NCBI RefSeq assembly: GCF_003024925.1
Contig: NZ_PUED01000002.1
Span: forward strand, 1 to 49,798
Direction of reading: 5' to 3'
DNA from: Paramuribaculum intestinale
Lineage (GTDB): Bacteria > Bacteroidota > Bacteroidia > Bacteroidales > Muribaculaceae
Length of the DNA stretch: 49,798 nt
Below the pieces are notes generated by a model. The model ran no database searches. It was given only the letters and a program-made list of their open reading frames with translations, and had not been told where the DNA came from. This document shows, one piece after another, positions 26,191-34,658 of this stretch. The number at the start of each line of letters is the position of its first letter. Position 1 is the first letter of the stretch. The translations under genes were made by a program, and so were the position numbers.

Positions 26191-26972
26191 AAATCTTTCA
26201 GATCATATCACTGTCAGCAGCCCTGACACTCTCTGCCAGCAGCCTTACAGCCCGGACACTCGACCAGCAGGCCGACTCGGCATATTCCGCCGACAGATTT
26301 GAAGAAGCCGCCGCACTCTACCGTCAGGCGATAGACGAGTATGGCACCTCGCCCGAACTGTATTATAATCTCGGCAACTCCTACTATCGGCTCGGCGCAC
26401 CGGGTAAAGCCATCCTTGCCTACGAACGCGCACTGCGTATCGATCCGACTTTTTCCGACGCCCGCACCAATCTGGAATTTGTCAATGCCCGTCTGGCCGA
26501 CCGACAGGGTGAGCGCGGTTCATTCATGAGCAACGCCTTCGACCGATTTGCCACCCTTCTCACTCCCAACGGCTGGGCATGGGCGGCATTCGCAATATTC
26601 GCCCTTTGCATGGCATGCGTGGCTATGTATATACTCACCGACACCGTCATCATCAGAAAAGCCGGTTTTTTCGGAGGAATACTGCTGCTGCTGATCTCCG
26701 TCGGAGCCATACTGACGGCCTTCAGAGCACGCAAAATATCCACTGCCCACGACCTCGCTGTCATAATCGTGCCCTCGACCATACTGAGCACCTCGCCGCG
26801 TGAGCCCAAAGACCGCAACGAAGAGGCCATGCTGCTGCACGAAGGTGTGAAGCTCCAGATACTCGACTCGATTTCCGAACGCTCCGATACGACTGGCTTA
26901 AAATGGTTTGACGTGCAGATCGACAACAATCACCGCGCATGGATCAAATCGACAGCCGTAGAGAAAATATGA
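26187..26972 (+). CDS. batE: BatE, TPR and SH3-like membrane protein
   Basis: The 261-residue protein has a signal peptide (1-23), TPR repeats (ADSAYSADRFEEAAALYRQA and LYYNLGNSYYRLGAPGKAIL, residues 30-105), two membrane helices at about 129-150 and 159-179, and a C-terminal SH3-like domain ending DVQIDNNHRAWIKSTAVEKI. It is the last gene of the Bat operon. Confidence 0.92.
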   Translation: MKIFQIISLSAALTLSASSLTARTLDQQADSAYSADRFEEAAALYRQAIDEYGTSPELYYNLGNSYYRLGAPGKAILAYERALRIDPTFSDARTNLEFVNARLADRQGERGSFMSNAFDRFATLLTPNGWAWAAFAIFALCMACVAMYILTDTVIIRKAGFFGGILLLLISVGAILTAFRARKISTAHDLAVIIVPSTILSTSPREPKDRNEEAMLLHEGVKLQILDSISERSDTTGLKWFDVQIDNNHRAWIKSTAVEKI

Positions 26973-27097
26973 TTTTATGCTCTAAAACATATCAGGATTT
27001 TCGGCAAAATATTTGGCCATATTAAATATTGGGGCTATTTTTAAGCAGACAAAACAAACAAGAAAATATTCACTTCTAACCAATAAATCATTTTATT

Positions 27098-27355
27098 ATG
27101 GCTAAGACTATTACATTCAATGAGTTGCGCAAGCTCAAAGACAGCCTGCCCGACGGAGCGACACACCAGATCGCCGACAAGCTCAATATAACCGTACAGA
27201 CCGTAAGAAACTACTTCGGCGGAAGCAACTATGAGTTCGGCAAAAACGCCGGAGTTCATATCGAGCCGGGACCCGATGGCGGCATCGTGGTACTCGACGA
27301 CACCACTATCTACGATATGGCTCTCGAAATCCTCAAGGAGCAGAACAAGGATTGA
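27098..27355 (+). CDS. Small helix-turn-helix DNA-binding protein
   Basis: The 85-residue protein MAKTITFNELRKLKDSLPDG... has a clear helix-turn-helix at about residues 22-41 (HQIADKLNITVQTVRNYFGG) and a C-terminal acidic helix. It resembles short Bacteroidetes proteins annotated only as DNA-binding. It stands alone behind the Bat operon with a 125-nt gap. Target and role are unknown. Confidence 0.85.
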   Translation: MAKTITFNELRKLKDSLPDGATHQIADKLNITVQTVRNYFGGSNYEFGKNAGVHIEPGPDGGIVVLDDTTIYDMALEILKEQNKD

Positions 27356-27433
27356 GGTCACACCCCAAATCCACTCGGCAGAGAACGTCTCTCCACGTGA
27401 CTGCTGAAAACAGAACCATACTACGGCACAAAC

Positions 27434-27488
27434 GCCTTGACGCCGCCTGACGACGGCCAGCCGACCGCCTTGTCAGAGGCGTCAAGGC
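27434..27488. other. GC-rich hairpin in gene-free stretch 27356-27709
   Basis: Arms 27434-27451 and 27472-27488 pair over about 17 bp with one bulge and one mismatch, around a 20-nt loop. There is no T run on either strand. The rest of the 354-bp gap holds a pyrimidine-rich stretch (about 27540-27650) and no supported gene. The hairpin may end or process the transcript of the small HTH gene. Confidence 0.6.
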
Positions 27489-27709
27489 AAAGCCGAAAGA
27501 TTGCCGCAGACCGCCACCCTACTTTCGCGGCTACAATCAAGCCCCCACATACGCATTCTCCTTTCTCATTCCCCACCTTCCTCATTAATTCTCTCTTCCG
27601 GCGGTCATATTCCCCTCCACTCTCTCCACGATACAGTCCGGACAGTTCTCCTGCCCCGAAAGACACGTCTGAATCTCCTCACCGCAAATAAATCTATAGA
27701 ACCCCAGCC

Positions 27710-28828
27710 ATGGACGACCGACTGATAACTATTGCCATCCACACCTATGAGCGGGCACTCGAACTGAAATCGCTGCTTGAAAGCGAAGGGATCGAAGCTG
27801 TGCTGCAAAACGTCAACCTGTCGTCACCGATCATCTCTTCGGGAGTCAGAGTCAGAATCAAAGAACATGATCTTCCGGCAGCCTTACGGATCATAGAAAA
27901 CCGTGAAATATTCGTAGGTCCGGCCGTCACATCGTTGGATCTACCGCTCTCACGCCGGATTCTTGTGCCGGTGGATTTCACCCCGATGTCAATCAAAGCC
28001 TGCAAGGCCGCCTTCAGGATAGCACACGCCCATCAGGCTGAAATCGTGCTGCTCAACGCATTTGTCGATCCGGCTCTGACTGCCTCGATACAGCTATCCG
28101 ACACTCTCGACTTCGATGTCGCAGGAGCACAATTGCGCGAAAGCATAGCCAAAGCAGCCGAAAACTCCATGATCACACTGTGCGACGAACTAAAACACAT
28201 GATCAAGGAGGGTGAGATACCACCGGTGAAGTTCACCAGAGAGATCACTGAGGGAGTGCCCGAGGACGCCATCAACGCATGGGCAAAAAAACATCAGCCG
28301 ATGCTTATAGTCATGGCCACACGCGGCGCCGACAAGAAAGAGCGCGAACTGGTGGGAAGCGTCACTGCCGAAGTGCTCGATACAAGCCGCACACCCATAT
28401 TCACCATACCGGAATCAGCATCGACTGACACAATTGAACGCATGCGCCACATTGTATTCTTCTGCACTCTCACCCAGGAGGACATGCTCGGTCTTGACGC
28501 CTTGTCGCGGCTGTTCGACGAATCAATGCTTCGTGTCACGCTACTCCACATCAGAAGCCGCAAAGACGCGACACACGGCCTTACTGCCGCCGAGGACGCC
28601 CTGCTACGATACTGCCGCGAAAACTATCCGCTATGCACATTCGAGATGATGAGCGCGGCAAGCGATCAGTCGACTGAAAAACTTGACTCGATCGACCGCA
28701 CCGCGAAAATCAATATGCTTGCCGTGCTCAACAAGAAGAAAAACGTATTCGCGCGCCTCTTCAATCCCGGCATGGCTCATAGGCTGTTGTTCCGGGCCGA
28801 CATACCGATGATTGTTATTCCGGTTTGA
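27710..28828 (+). CDS. Universal stress protein, double domain, with DUF2007-like N terminus
   Basis: The 372-residue protein has three parts. Residues 1-75 (ITIAIHTYERALELKSLLES, then LSSPIISSGVRVRI) resemble DUF2007, a small putative signal-transducing domain. Residues 80-235 are a UspA domain starting RRILVPVDFTPMSIKACKAA and ending with MATRGADKKERELVGSVTAE, which holds the nucleotide-loop pattern G-x(9)-GS. Residues 243-372 are a second, more degenerate UspA domain. Such proteins are cytoplasmic; ATP binding by the first domain is possible. It is a single gene on its own. Confidence 0.88.
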   Translation: MDDRLITIAIHTYERALELKSLLESEGIEAVLQNVNLSSPIISSGVRVRIKEHDLPAALRIIENREIFVGPAVTSLDLPLSRRILVPVDFTPMSIKACKAAFRIAHAHQAEIVLLNAFVDPALTASIQLSDTLDFDVAGAQLRESIAKAAENSMITLCDELKHMIKEGEIPPVKFTREITEGVPEDAINAWAKKHQPMLIVMATRGADKKERELVGSVTAEVLDTSRTPIFTIPESASTDTIERMRHIVFFCTLTQEDMLGLDALSRLFDESMLRVTLLHIRSRKDATHGLTAAEDALLRYCRENYPLCTFEMMSAASDQSTEKLDSIDRTAKINMLAVLNKKKNVFARLFNPGMAHRLLFRADIPMIVIPV

Positions 28829-28889
28829 ACGATCGCAGATCTGACATCCACCGCACTCCGCCATCACAACCCATTCTTCCAAGGCAACG

Positions 28890-29058
28890 CTAAGAGATTA
28901 TCTAAAATTCATATCACTTTGCTTTTGAGAGTCTTTCCAGCGTCTTTTTGTTTGCTCCCCGGTCATGTAGCTACGGCTACACTCCCTCATCACAAACAAA
29001 AATCCATCTGACAATCCTTCTCAAAATCCGTATTATATAAATTTAGACAATCTCTAAG
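28890..29058. repeat. 169-bp near-palindromic intergenic element (copy 2)
   Basis: Ends 28890-28908 and 29040-29058 are inverted repeats with three differences. The halves stay alignable as reverse complements all the way to the central hairpin TGTAGC-TACG-GCTACA (28966-28981). The centre is flanked by CGGTCA (28960-28965) and CTCCCTCATCA (28982-28992), the same flanks as in the element at 4761-4949. It fills half of the gene-free stretch 28829-29175. Confidence 0.78.
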
Positions 29059-29114
29059 ATTAGCATGACTGCGTGGCTTCAGGTTGCGCCAGAATGATCC
29101 GTCAGTATATGAAC

Positions 29115-29165
29115 ATGGCCATGAGTCAGGATTTTTTACTTCCGACACATGGCCATAGGTTTTTG
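29115..29165. terminator. Imperfect hairpin between USP and rubredoxin genes
   Basis: Arms 29115-29131 and 29139-29156 share TGGCCATG and GTC blocks around an A/T loop. Reading plus, a run of five T follows (29160-29164), so it could stop the stress-protein transcript and also the rubredoxin transcript from the other side. The stem has several mismatches. Confidence 0.5.
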
Positions 29166-29175
29166 AAGTGAATTG

Positions 29176-29337
29176 TCACTTTACCGGAGCGAACTGATCC
29201 TTGCCCACTCCACACAACGGGCATACCCAGTCGTCGGGTAGATCTTCAAACGAGGTGCCCGGAGCGATACCATGTTCAGGATCTCCTACTGAGGGGTCAT
29301 ACACCCAATCGCATACTTCACATACGTACTTGTCCAT
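29176..29337 (-). CDS. Rubredoxin
   Basis: A 53-residue one-electron carrier with a single iron held by four cysteines. Both metal-binding pairs are present: C6-x2-C9 ([11 protein letters not shown]) and C39-x2-C42 ([15 protein letters not shown]). The spacing and the conserved Trp, Tyr, Pro and Asp residues match rubredoxin exactly. It serves anaerobe electron transfer, often to oxygen- or peroxide-reducing partners. The ATG is at 29337. It stands alone on the minus strand. A link to the nearby Bat and stress genes is only suggested by position. Confidence 0.95.
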   Translation of the reverse strand: MDKYVCEVCDWVYDPSVGDPEHGIAPGTSFEDLPDDWVCPLCGVGKDQFAPVK

Positions 29338-29532
29338 AATAGATTTTTTTTAGTGTCGGTTGATAATCCTTTCACCTGACAAACACCTTCACACCGCAAA
29401 GTGTTCGGAAATGTCGCCCTGTCATGAACACAAGCCAGTCACCGTTTTTTGACATACTTCCAAACTGATTCCATTGTTATATTTGTAGAACGGTTGTCGC
29501 TTGTTTGCGATAAAATGGCTAAATTTGTCGGT

Positions 29533-30357
29533 ATGATAGTTTTTCCGAACGCAAAAATCAATCTCGGGCTGGCCATCACCGGACGGAGGCCCGACGGTTA
29601 TCATGATATAGAAACCGTGATGTATCCAGTAGGGTGGACTGATATACTTGAAATTGTGCCATCGAAATCAGGAGTGACCGAATTGTTCACTTCGGGGAGA
29701 CGCGTAGAGTGCCCGCCGGAGAGCAATCTGGTCATGAAGGCCTACCGTGCACTTGATGCCATCACGACGCTTCCGCCTGTCAGCATCTATCTCCACAAAG
29801 TGATTCCAGACGGCGCCGGGCTGGGCGGAGGTTCGGCCGACGCGGCTTTCGCGCTCAAGGCTCTCAATACGATGCTGAACCTCGGGCTTGACTACAAGCG
29901 GCTTGAGGAAATAGCCGCCACAATCGGCGCCGACTGCCCGTTTTTTATCCGCAACCGCCCAGTGACAGCCACCGGCACCGGCACGACATTCTCTCCGGCC
30001 GACATCTCGCTTGCCGGGTACAGCATAGTCATAGCAAAGCCTGCTGGATCAGTTTCGACCCGCGAAGCATATTCCGGCGTGAAATCCTATACTGCCCCTG
30101 GCAGGGTGGCAGAAGCTATCACACGCCCCATTTCTTCATGGGATGGATGCCTAATAAACGATTTTGAGGCATCGGTAGCCGCACAACTCCCCGAAATAAC
30201 CGCAATCAAACAGCAACTTGCCGACATGGGAGCCGTCTACACTTCCATGTCAGGATCCGGCTCGGCTGTCTACGGTCTGTTTGGATGTGACATTTTGTCA
30301 GACGATATTTCAGGTAAGTTCCCCGGCATGGACATCTATATCGGGCGGCTTGACTGA
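29533..30357 (+). CDS. ispE: 4-diphosphocytidyl-2-C-methyl-D-erythritol kinase
   Basis: IspE phosphorylates CDP-ME with ATP in the MEP pathway. The GHMP-kinase motifs are visible: PNAKINLGL at the N terminus, GAGLGGGSADAAFAL (the ATP loop) and MSGSGSAVYGLF near the C terminus. I chose the ATG at 29533 (274 residues), which starts MIVFPNAKINLGL like the family. An ATG six codons earlier and a far-upstream TTG are also in frame but add no family-like residues. Length is typical. Confidence 0.94.
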   Translation: MIVFPNAKINLGLAITGRRPDGYHDIETVMYPVGWTDILEIVPSKSGVTELFTSGRRVECPPESNLVMKAYRALDAITTLPPVSIYLHKVIPDGAGLGGGSADAAFALKALNTMLNLGLDYKRLEEIAATIGADCPFFIRNRPVTATGTGTTFSPADISLAGYSIVIAKPAGSVSTREAYSGVKSYTAPGRVAEAITRPISSWDGCLINDFEASVAAQLPEITAIKQQLADMGAVYTSMSGSGSAVYGLFGCDILSDDISGKFPGMDIYIGRLD

Positions 30358-30407
30358 CTGAACGTTATCCGCTCCCGTTTGTTATGTCAGATAAAGAGCC
30401 TTGCAGT

Positions 30408-30424
30408 TTGGCAAGATTTTTGCA
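30408..30424 (+). promoter_or_regulatory. Sigma-54-type promoter of grpE-dnaJ
   Basis: The 17-mer TTGGCAAGATTTTTGCA differs at one position from the sigma-54 consensus (TTGGCACG, three spacer bases, TTGCW). The invariant GG (30410-30411) and GC (30422-30423) are separated by exactly 10 bp. Transcription would begin near 30434, about 16 nt upstream of the GrpE ATG at 30450 and downstream of the alternative ATG at 30384. No enhancer site was identified. Confidence 0.65.
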
Positions 30425-30449
30425 CAGTATAAAAAAATTAGTGTCTAAT

Positions 30450-31049
30450 ATGAGCGATAAAAAGAAATCATCAGATAAAGCCGACGGAATGCAGTCCGAA
30501 GAGATACTGGATAATATCGGTGAATCGGTAGAGGAAACCGAAAATATGAGCGACCAGGATATCGAGAATGCCGAAATGAGCGAGATCGACAAGCTTGCCA
30601 AAGAGCTTGCCGAAGAGAAACTCAAGGTTGAGAAAGAGAAGAAGGAATATCTCTTTCTTATGGCTGAATTCGACAATTTCCGCAAACGCACCCTAAAAGA
30701 GAAGAGTGATATAATCCGCAACGCCAACGAACAGTCGATGAAAGGTCTGCTGCCTATCGTCGACGACTTCGAGCGCGGTCTCGACGCCACCAAGGATGTG
30801 GACGATCCCAACGCCATAAGAGAAGGCATGGAGATCATCTACAACAAACTCGTGAAATATCTCGAACAGAACGGAGTAAAGGCGATGGAAAGCAACGGCG
30901 CCGACTTCGATCCGGATATGCACGAAGCCATAGCCATGGTGCCGGTGGAGGATCAGAATCTTAAAGGCAAGGTGATCGACACGCCCACCAAAGGCTATAC
31001 TATCAACGACAAGGTGCTCCGTCATGCCAAAGTGGCTGTCGGACAGTGA
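30450..31049 (+). CDS. grpE: GrpE, nucleotide exchange factor for DnaK
   Basis: GrpE releases ADP from DnaK. From the ATG at 30450 the protein has 199 residues. It has an acidic N-terminal region, a long helix (about 50-95, LAEEKLKVEKEKKEYLFLMA), FDNFRKRT and the C-terminal beta domain ending VLRHAKVAVGQ. An in-frame ATG at 30384 would give 221 residues, but it precedes the sigma-54-like promoter and adds a sequence unlike GrpE. dnaJ follows after 25 nt. dnaK is not in the window. Confidence 0.94.
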   Translation: MSDKKKSSDKADGMQSEEILDNIGESVEETENMSDQDIENAEMSEIDKLAKELAEEKLKVEKEKKEYLFLMAEFDNFRKRTLKEKSDIIRNANEQSMKGLLPIVDDFERGLDATKDVDDPNAIREGMEIIYNKLVKYLEQNGVKAMESNGADFDPDMHEAIAMVPVEDQNLKGKVIDTPTKGYTINDKVLRHAKVAVGQ

Positions 31050-31074
31050 CTGTAATTATCGAGAGGCATAAGAG

Positions 31075-32238
31075 ATGGACAAGAGAGATTACTACGAAGT
31101 GCTCGGCGTAGCGAAGACAGCCACACCGGAAGAGCTTAAGAAAGCCTACCGCAAGCTGGCTATCAAATACCACCCCGACAAAAATCCAGGCGACAAGGAG
31201 GCCGAAGAGAAATTCAAGGAGGCAGCCGAAGCCTACGATGTGCTCTCCGACCCGGAGAAACGCCAGAAATACGATCAGTTCGGCCACAACATGGGGCCGC
31301 AGGGCTTCCCAGGCGGTGGATTCGGCGGCGGACACGGTTTCACGATGGAGGATATTTTCTCGCAGTTCGGCGACATATTCGGTGGCCATGGCGGTTTCGA
31401 TATGGGAGGCTTCGGCAGTGCTGCCGGCGGACGTCCACGCAAACGCCAGCGTCGCGGCGACGATCTGCGCATCACCTTGAAACTGTCGCTTGAGGATATA
31501 GCCAAGGGGATCAGTAAGACACTGAAACTAAAAGCCTTTGCAAAATGTGACCATTGCAATGGCACCGGAGCCAAAGACGGCACGGCGTTCGTCACCTGCC
31601 CCACATGTCATGGATCCGGCACGGTAATGCGCACTCAACAGACCATTTTCGGACTCAGCCAAAGCGCCGCAGTGTGTCCGGAGTGTAACGGCGATGGCAA
31701 GATCATCAAAGAAAACTGCACCTACTGCAACGGCACCGGAGTGCAGCACAAGGAGCAGGTGGTTTCGTTCAATATACCTGCAGGCGTGGCCGACGGCATG
31801 ACCCTTACCGTCAAGGGCAAAGGCAACGCGCCGATGCACGGCGGAGTCAATGGCGACCTGCTCGTGGTCATAGAGGAGATCAAACATCCGGAACTGATAC
31901 GCGACGGCAACGATGTGGTCTACAATCTGATGCTCGACTTCCCCACCGCCGCCCTCGGAGGATCGGTGGAGGTGCCAACAATCGGAGGCCGCGCGCGCTT
32001 GAAGATAGCTCCGGGAACACAGCCCGGCAAAATACTGCGTCTGCGCGGCAAGGGACTCCCCTCCACCGAAGGCTACGGCACAGGCGACGAGCTGGTCAAC
32101 GTGATGGTCTACGTGCCTGAAACGCTCAATGACGAGGAACGCAAACTTATAGAGCAGCTTGGCGACAAACCCGATATGAAGCCCAGCGACAGCGTGAAAG
32201 ACCGTATTTTCAGCAAATTACGCCACATCTTCGATTAA
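31075..32238 (+). CDS. dnaJ: Chaperone DnaJ
   Basis: DnaJ delivers substrates to DnaK and stimulates its ATPase. The 387-residue protein has the J domain with the HPD motif (YHPDKNPGD, about residues 31-40), a Gly/Phe-rich region (75-125), four CxxCxGxG zinc repeats ([32 protein letters not shown]) and the C-terminal substrate domain. It is a full-length type I DnaJ, co-transcribed with grpE, and is followed by a strong terminator. Confidence 0.97.
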   Translation: MDKRDYYEVLGVAKTATPEELKKAYRKLAIKYHPDKNPGDKEAEEKFKEAAEAYDVLSDPEKRQKYDQFGHNMGPQGFPGGGFGGGHGFTMEDIFSQFGDIFGGHGGFDMGGFGSAAGGRPRKRQRRGDDLRITLKLSLEDIAKGISKTLKLKAFAKCDHCNGTGAKDGTAFVTCPTCHGSGTVMRTQQTIFGLSQSAAVCPECNGDGKIIKENCTYCNGTGVQHKEQVVSFNIPAGVADGMTLTVKGKGNAPMHGGVNGDLLVVIEEIKHPELIRDGNDVVYNLMLDFPTAALGGSVEVPTIGGRARLKIAPGTQPGKILRLRGKGLPSTEGYGTGDELVNVMVYVPETLNDEERKLIEQLGDKPDMKPSDSVKDRIFSKLRHIFD

Positions 32239-32258
32239 CCGTCATATACCATTTTTTT

Positions 32259-32303
32259 TACGGAGCGACTCGTATAACACGTATGCCGCTCCGTATTTTT
32301 TTT
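32259..32303 (+). terminator. Rho-independent terminator after dnaJ
   Basis: A 9-bp stem (32259-32267 with 32287-32295) is followed by a run of eight T (32296-32303). It lies directly upstream of the cobU start region. Confidence 0.88.
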
Positions 32304-32304
32304 G

Positions 32305-32312
32305 TAATTTTG
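32305..32312 (+). promoter_or_regulatory. Candidate -7 element of cobU-cobT-cobS
   Basis: TAATTTTG matches the -7 consensus exactly and begins two bases after the dnaJ terminator T run. The cobU ATG is 8 nt downstream, so the transcript would be nearly leaderless. No good -33 box was found. The 82-bp gap leaves no room for a cobalamin riboswitch. Confidence 0.45.
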
Positions 32313-32320
32313 CCATTGCT

Positions 32321-32833
32321 ATGGCAAAAATCATCATGATCACAGGAGGTCAGCGATCTGGGAAAAGCGAGCTGGCCGAAAAAACCGCATTGCGTCTTTC
32401 GGCGACGCCTCTGTATGTGGCCACAGCCGTAATCACCGACGAAGAGATGGCACGACGCGTTGAATCACACCGATGCCGACGCGGACCGCAATGGCGTCTG
32501 GCCGAGGAGAAGCTGTGGCCGTCACGCTGCATTGTCGCCGGAGATACCGCACTGATCGACTGCGTCACCGTGTGGTCGACCAACATGCTGTTTCACTTCG
32601 ACGAGGATGCCGATAAGGCACTCAAAGCCATCATCCAAGAGCTTGACACCATTGCCGCCATGGAGAATGCCACCATAGTAGCAGTAACCAACGAGATCGG
32701 GCTTGGAGGCATAAGCCCCAATCCGCTGCAACGAAAATTCACCGACCTTCAAGGCCTTGTCAACCGGCATCTGGCCGATATTGCGTCGGAAGTATATCTA
32801 ACCATATCAGGTATTCCCGTAAAAATAAAATGA
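32321..32833 (+). CDS. cobU: Adenosylcobinamide kinase / adenosylcobinamide-phosphate guanylyltransferase
   Basis: CobU phosphorylates adenosylcobinamide and then attaches GMP, activating it for nucleotide-loop assembly of vitamin B12. The 170-residue protein has the P-loop GGQRSGKS (10-17), VESHRCRRG with the histidine that carries GMP (about His46), DCVTVW and TNEIGLGG. Length is standard. It overlaps cobT by four bases (ATGA). Confidence 0.95.
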   Translation: MAKIIMITGGQRSGKSELAEKTALRLSATPLYVATAVITDEEMARRVESHRCRRGPQWRLAEEKLWPSRCIVAGDTALIDCVTVWSTNMLFHFDEDADKALKAIIQELDTIAAMENATIVAVTNEIGLGGISPNPLQRKFTDLQGLVNRHLADIASEVYLTISGIPVKIK

Positions 32834-33870
32834 TCACATTCGACCTCAGGCGTCCCGACCGCACGATAGAGCCGGCGCTGCGCCACAAAGTGGACAACCT
32901 TACCAAGCCGAAGGGCTCGCTCGGCAAGCTGGAGCATCTGGCCATACAGATCGGACTGATACAGCAGACTCTCACCCCGCGACTCTCCAATCCGTGCAAT
33001 ATACTGTTTGCCGCCGACCACGGAATCATAAGCGAAGGAGTCAGCGTTTCGCCCAAAGAGGTGACATGGCAACAGCTCGGCCATTTCGCCAAAGGAGGAG
33101 CCGGTATCAATTTCCTGTGCCGACAGCACGGTTTCCGTCTGGTGCTTGTGGACGCCGGGGTTGATTACGACATTCCGGCCGGACACGGCATAATCGACCG
33201 CAAGGTGGGACGCTCGACACGCAACTTCCTGCATGGTCCGGCAATGACACACGACGAACTCGACTTATGTCTGCGTCATGGCGCGGAAATCGTCGACATG
33301 GTGGCCGACGAAGGCTGCAACGTGGTCAGTTTCGGCGAGATGGGCAGCGGCAACACATCGGCCTCGTCGATGTGGATGCACGCATTCGCCGGCACACCGC
33401 TGCCGCAGTGCGTGGGCGCCGGAGCCGGTCTTGACCGATCAGGCATCGACCACAAACTCAACGTACTCACCCGCGCCTGGAAGAACTATTCAGGCGACGG
33501 TAGCGTGTCCGACCTTATGGCATGGTTCGGCGGCTACGAGATGGCGATGGCCGTCGGAGGAATGCTGCGTGCAGCCGAGCGCGGAATGGTGATCATTGTC
33601 GACGGATTCATCATGACCAGCTGCATGCTGGCCGCCTCACGGCTATATCCGGAAGTGACCGAATATGCCGTCTACGGCCATCAGGGCGACGAATCGGGCC
33701 ACCGTCTGGCTCTGGAAGCACTCGGAGCCATGCCTCTGCTCCACCTCGACCTGCGCCTTGGCGAAGGGAGCGGCGCAGTCTGCGCCTATCCCATCCTTCA
33801 GTCGGCGGTGAGGATGATCAACGAGATGGATTCGTTTGCCGACGTCAACGTGACAAAATATTTCGACTGA
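32830..33870 (+). CDS. cobT: Nicotinate-nucleotide-dimethylbenzimidazole phosphoribosyltransferase
   Basis: CobT makes the alpha-ribazole phosphate used as the lower ligand of cobalamin. The 346-residue protein shows [12 protein letters not shown] near residue 25-36, [24 protein letters not shown] and [18 protein letters not shown] with the C-terminal catalytic glutamate region. Length and order fit. It overlaps cobS by one base. Confidence 0.95.
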   Translation: MITFDLRRPDRTIEPALRHKVDNLTKPKGSLGKLEHLAIQIGLIQQTLTPRLSNPCNILFAADHGIISEGVSVSPKEVTWQQLGHFAKGGAGINFLCRQHGFRLVLVDAGVDYDIPAGHGIIDRKVGRSTRNFLHGPAMTHDELDLCLRHGAEIVDMVADEGCNVVSFGEMGSGNTSASSMWMHAFAGTPLPQCVGAGAGLDRSGIDHKLNVLTRAWKNYSGDGSVSDLMAWFGGYEMAMAVGGMLRAAERGMVIIVDGFIMTSCMLAASRLYPEVTEYAVYGHQGDESGHRLALEALGAMPLLHLDLRLGEGSGAVCAYPILQSAVRMINEMDSFADVNVTKYFD

Positions 33871-34619
33871 TGCAACGCCTTGCAGCAGCAATATCGTTTT
33901 TCACCAGACTTCCTCTATGGAGGATGATCGAGATAGATCCGCGCCACTATGAGCGTGTCGTGGAGTTGTGGCCTGTGGCCGGATGGCTTACCGGAGGATT
34001 GAGCGCGCTGACGTTATGGCTTGCATCTCTGGTCTTCGACGCGCCTGTGGCGGCACTTCTCGCACTCACATCCCGCACCCTTTTCACCGGCGCTCTGCAC
34101 GAGGACGGACTCGCCGACTTCGCCGACGGCATGGGAGGAGGCACGTCGCGCGAACGGATTCTTGCCATCATGAAGGATTCACACATCGGCACATACGGAG
34201 TCATCGCTCTTGCCCTGTATTATATGCTGGCGGCAGCCGCGATAGCCTCTCTGCCGGTGGCTGTAGCCTGCGCCACAGTCTTCGCGGCCGATGTGTGGAG
34301 CAAATACTGCGCCGGAATGATCATCAACGCCATGCCATACGCACGTCAGCGCGAAGAGGCAAAGAATCTGACTGTCTACACACGTATCCGCCCGGCCACA
34401 CTGCTCACCGGATTTCTCCTGTCGGCATGGCCGCTGACGCTGCTCCATTGGCCGCTGGCACTGGCCTCGCTCGCGCCGGTCATCGCCGCAGCGCTTCTGA
34501 TCATGTATATCCGCCACAAGATCGGAGGATATACAGGCGACTGCTGCGGAGCGATCTTCATCATCTCCGAACTCTGTTTTCTGCTCACTGCAGCGGCTCT
34601 GCACCGAACATTAGGCTGA
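33870..34619 (+). CDS. cobS: Adenosylcobinamide-GDP ribazoletransferase
   Basis: CobS is the inner-membrane enzyme that joins adenosylcobinamide-GDP and alpha-ribazole (phosphate). I chose the ATG at 33870, overlapping the cobT stop (TGATG), giving 249 residues that begin [18 protein letters not shown] like the family. The motif HEDGLADFADGMGGG, TYG and GGYTGDCCGA are present, with five to six membrane helices. A longer frame running back into cobT is an artefact. The alpha-ribazole phosphatase gene cobC is not adjacent. Confidence 0.94.
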   Translation: MQRLAAAISFFTRLPLWRMIEIDPRHYERVVELWPVAGWLTGGLSALTLWLASLVFDAPVAALLALTSRTLFTGALHEDGLADFADGMGGGTSRERILAIMKDSHIGTYGVIALALYYMLAAAAIASLPVAVACATVFAADVWSKYCAGMIINAMPYARQREEAKNLTVYTRIRPATLLTGFLLSAWPLTLLHWPLALASLAPVIAAALLIMYIRHKIGGYTGDCCGAIFIISELCFLLTAAALHRTLG

Positions 34620-34658
34620 AAAGGCGTGTTATAACGTCAATCAATACATAGTGAAGAC

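Noticed and set aside
26973-27097. CGGCA-TTTGG in the gap before the small HTH gene as a sigma-54 site
   Set aside because: The -12 position reads GG where GC is required.
27437-27691. Two overlapping open frames of 74-84 codons in the gap after the small HTH gene
   Set aside because: Low-complexity composition (S, P, H, T) from pyrimidine-rich DNA, no plausible start context, no family resemblance.
30384-30449. Longer GrpE start
   Set aside because: It precedes the sigma-54-like promoter and adds residues unlike GrpE. It could be used only from a read-through transcript of ispE.
33522-33869. 116-codon N-terminal extension of cobS
   Set aside because: It lies inside cobT in another frame; the ATG at 33870 gives the family's normal start and a typical TGATG coupling.
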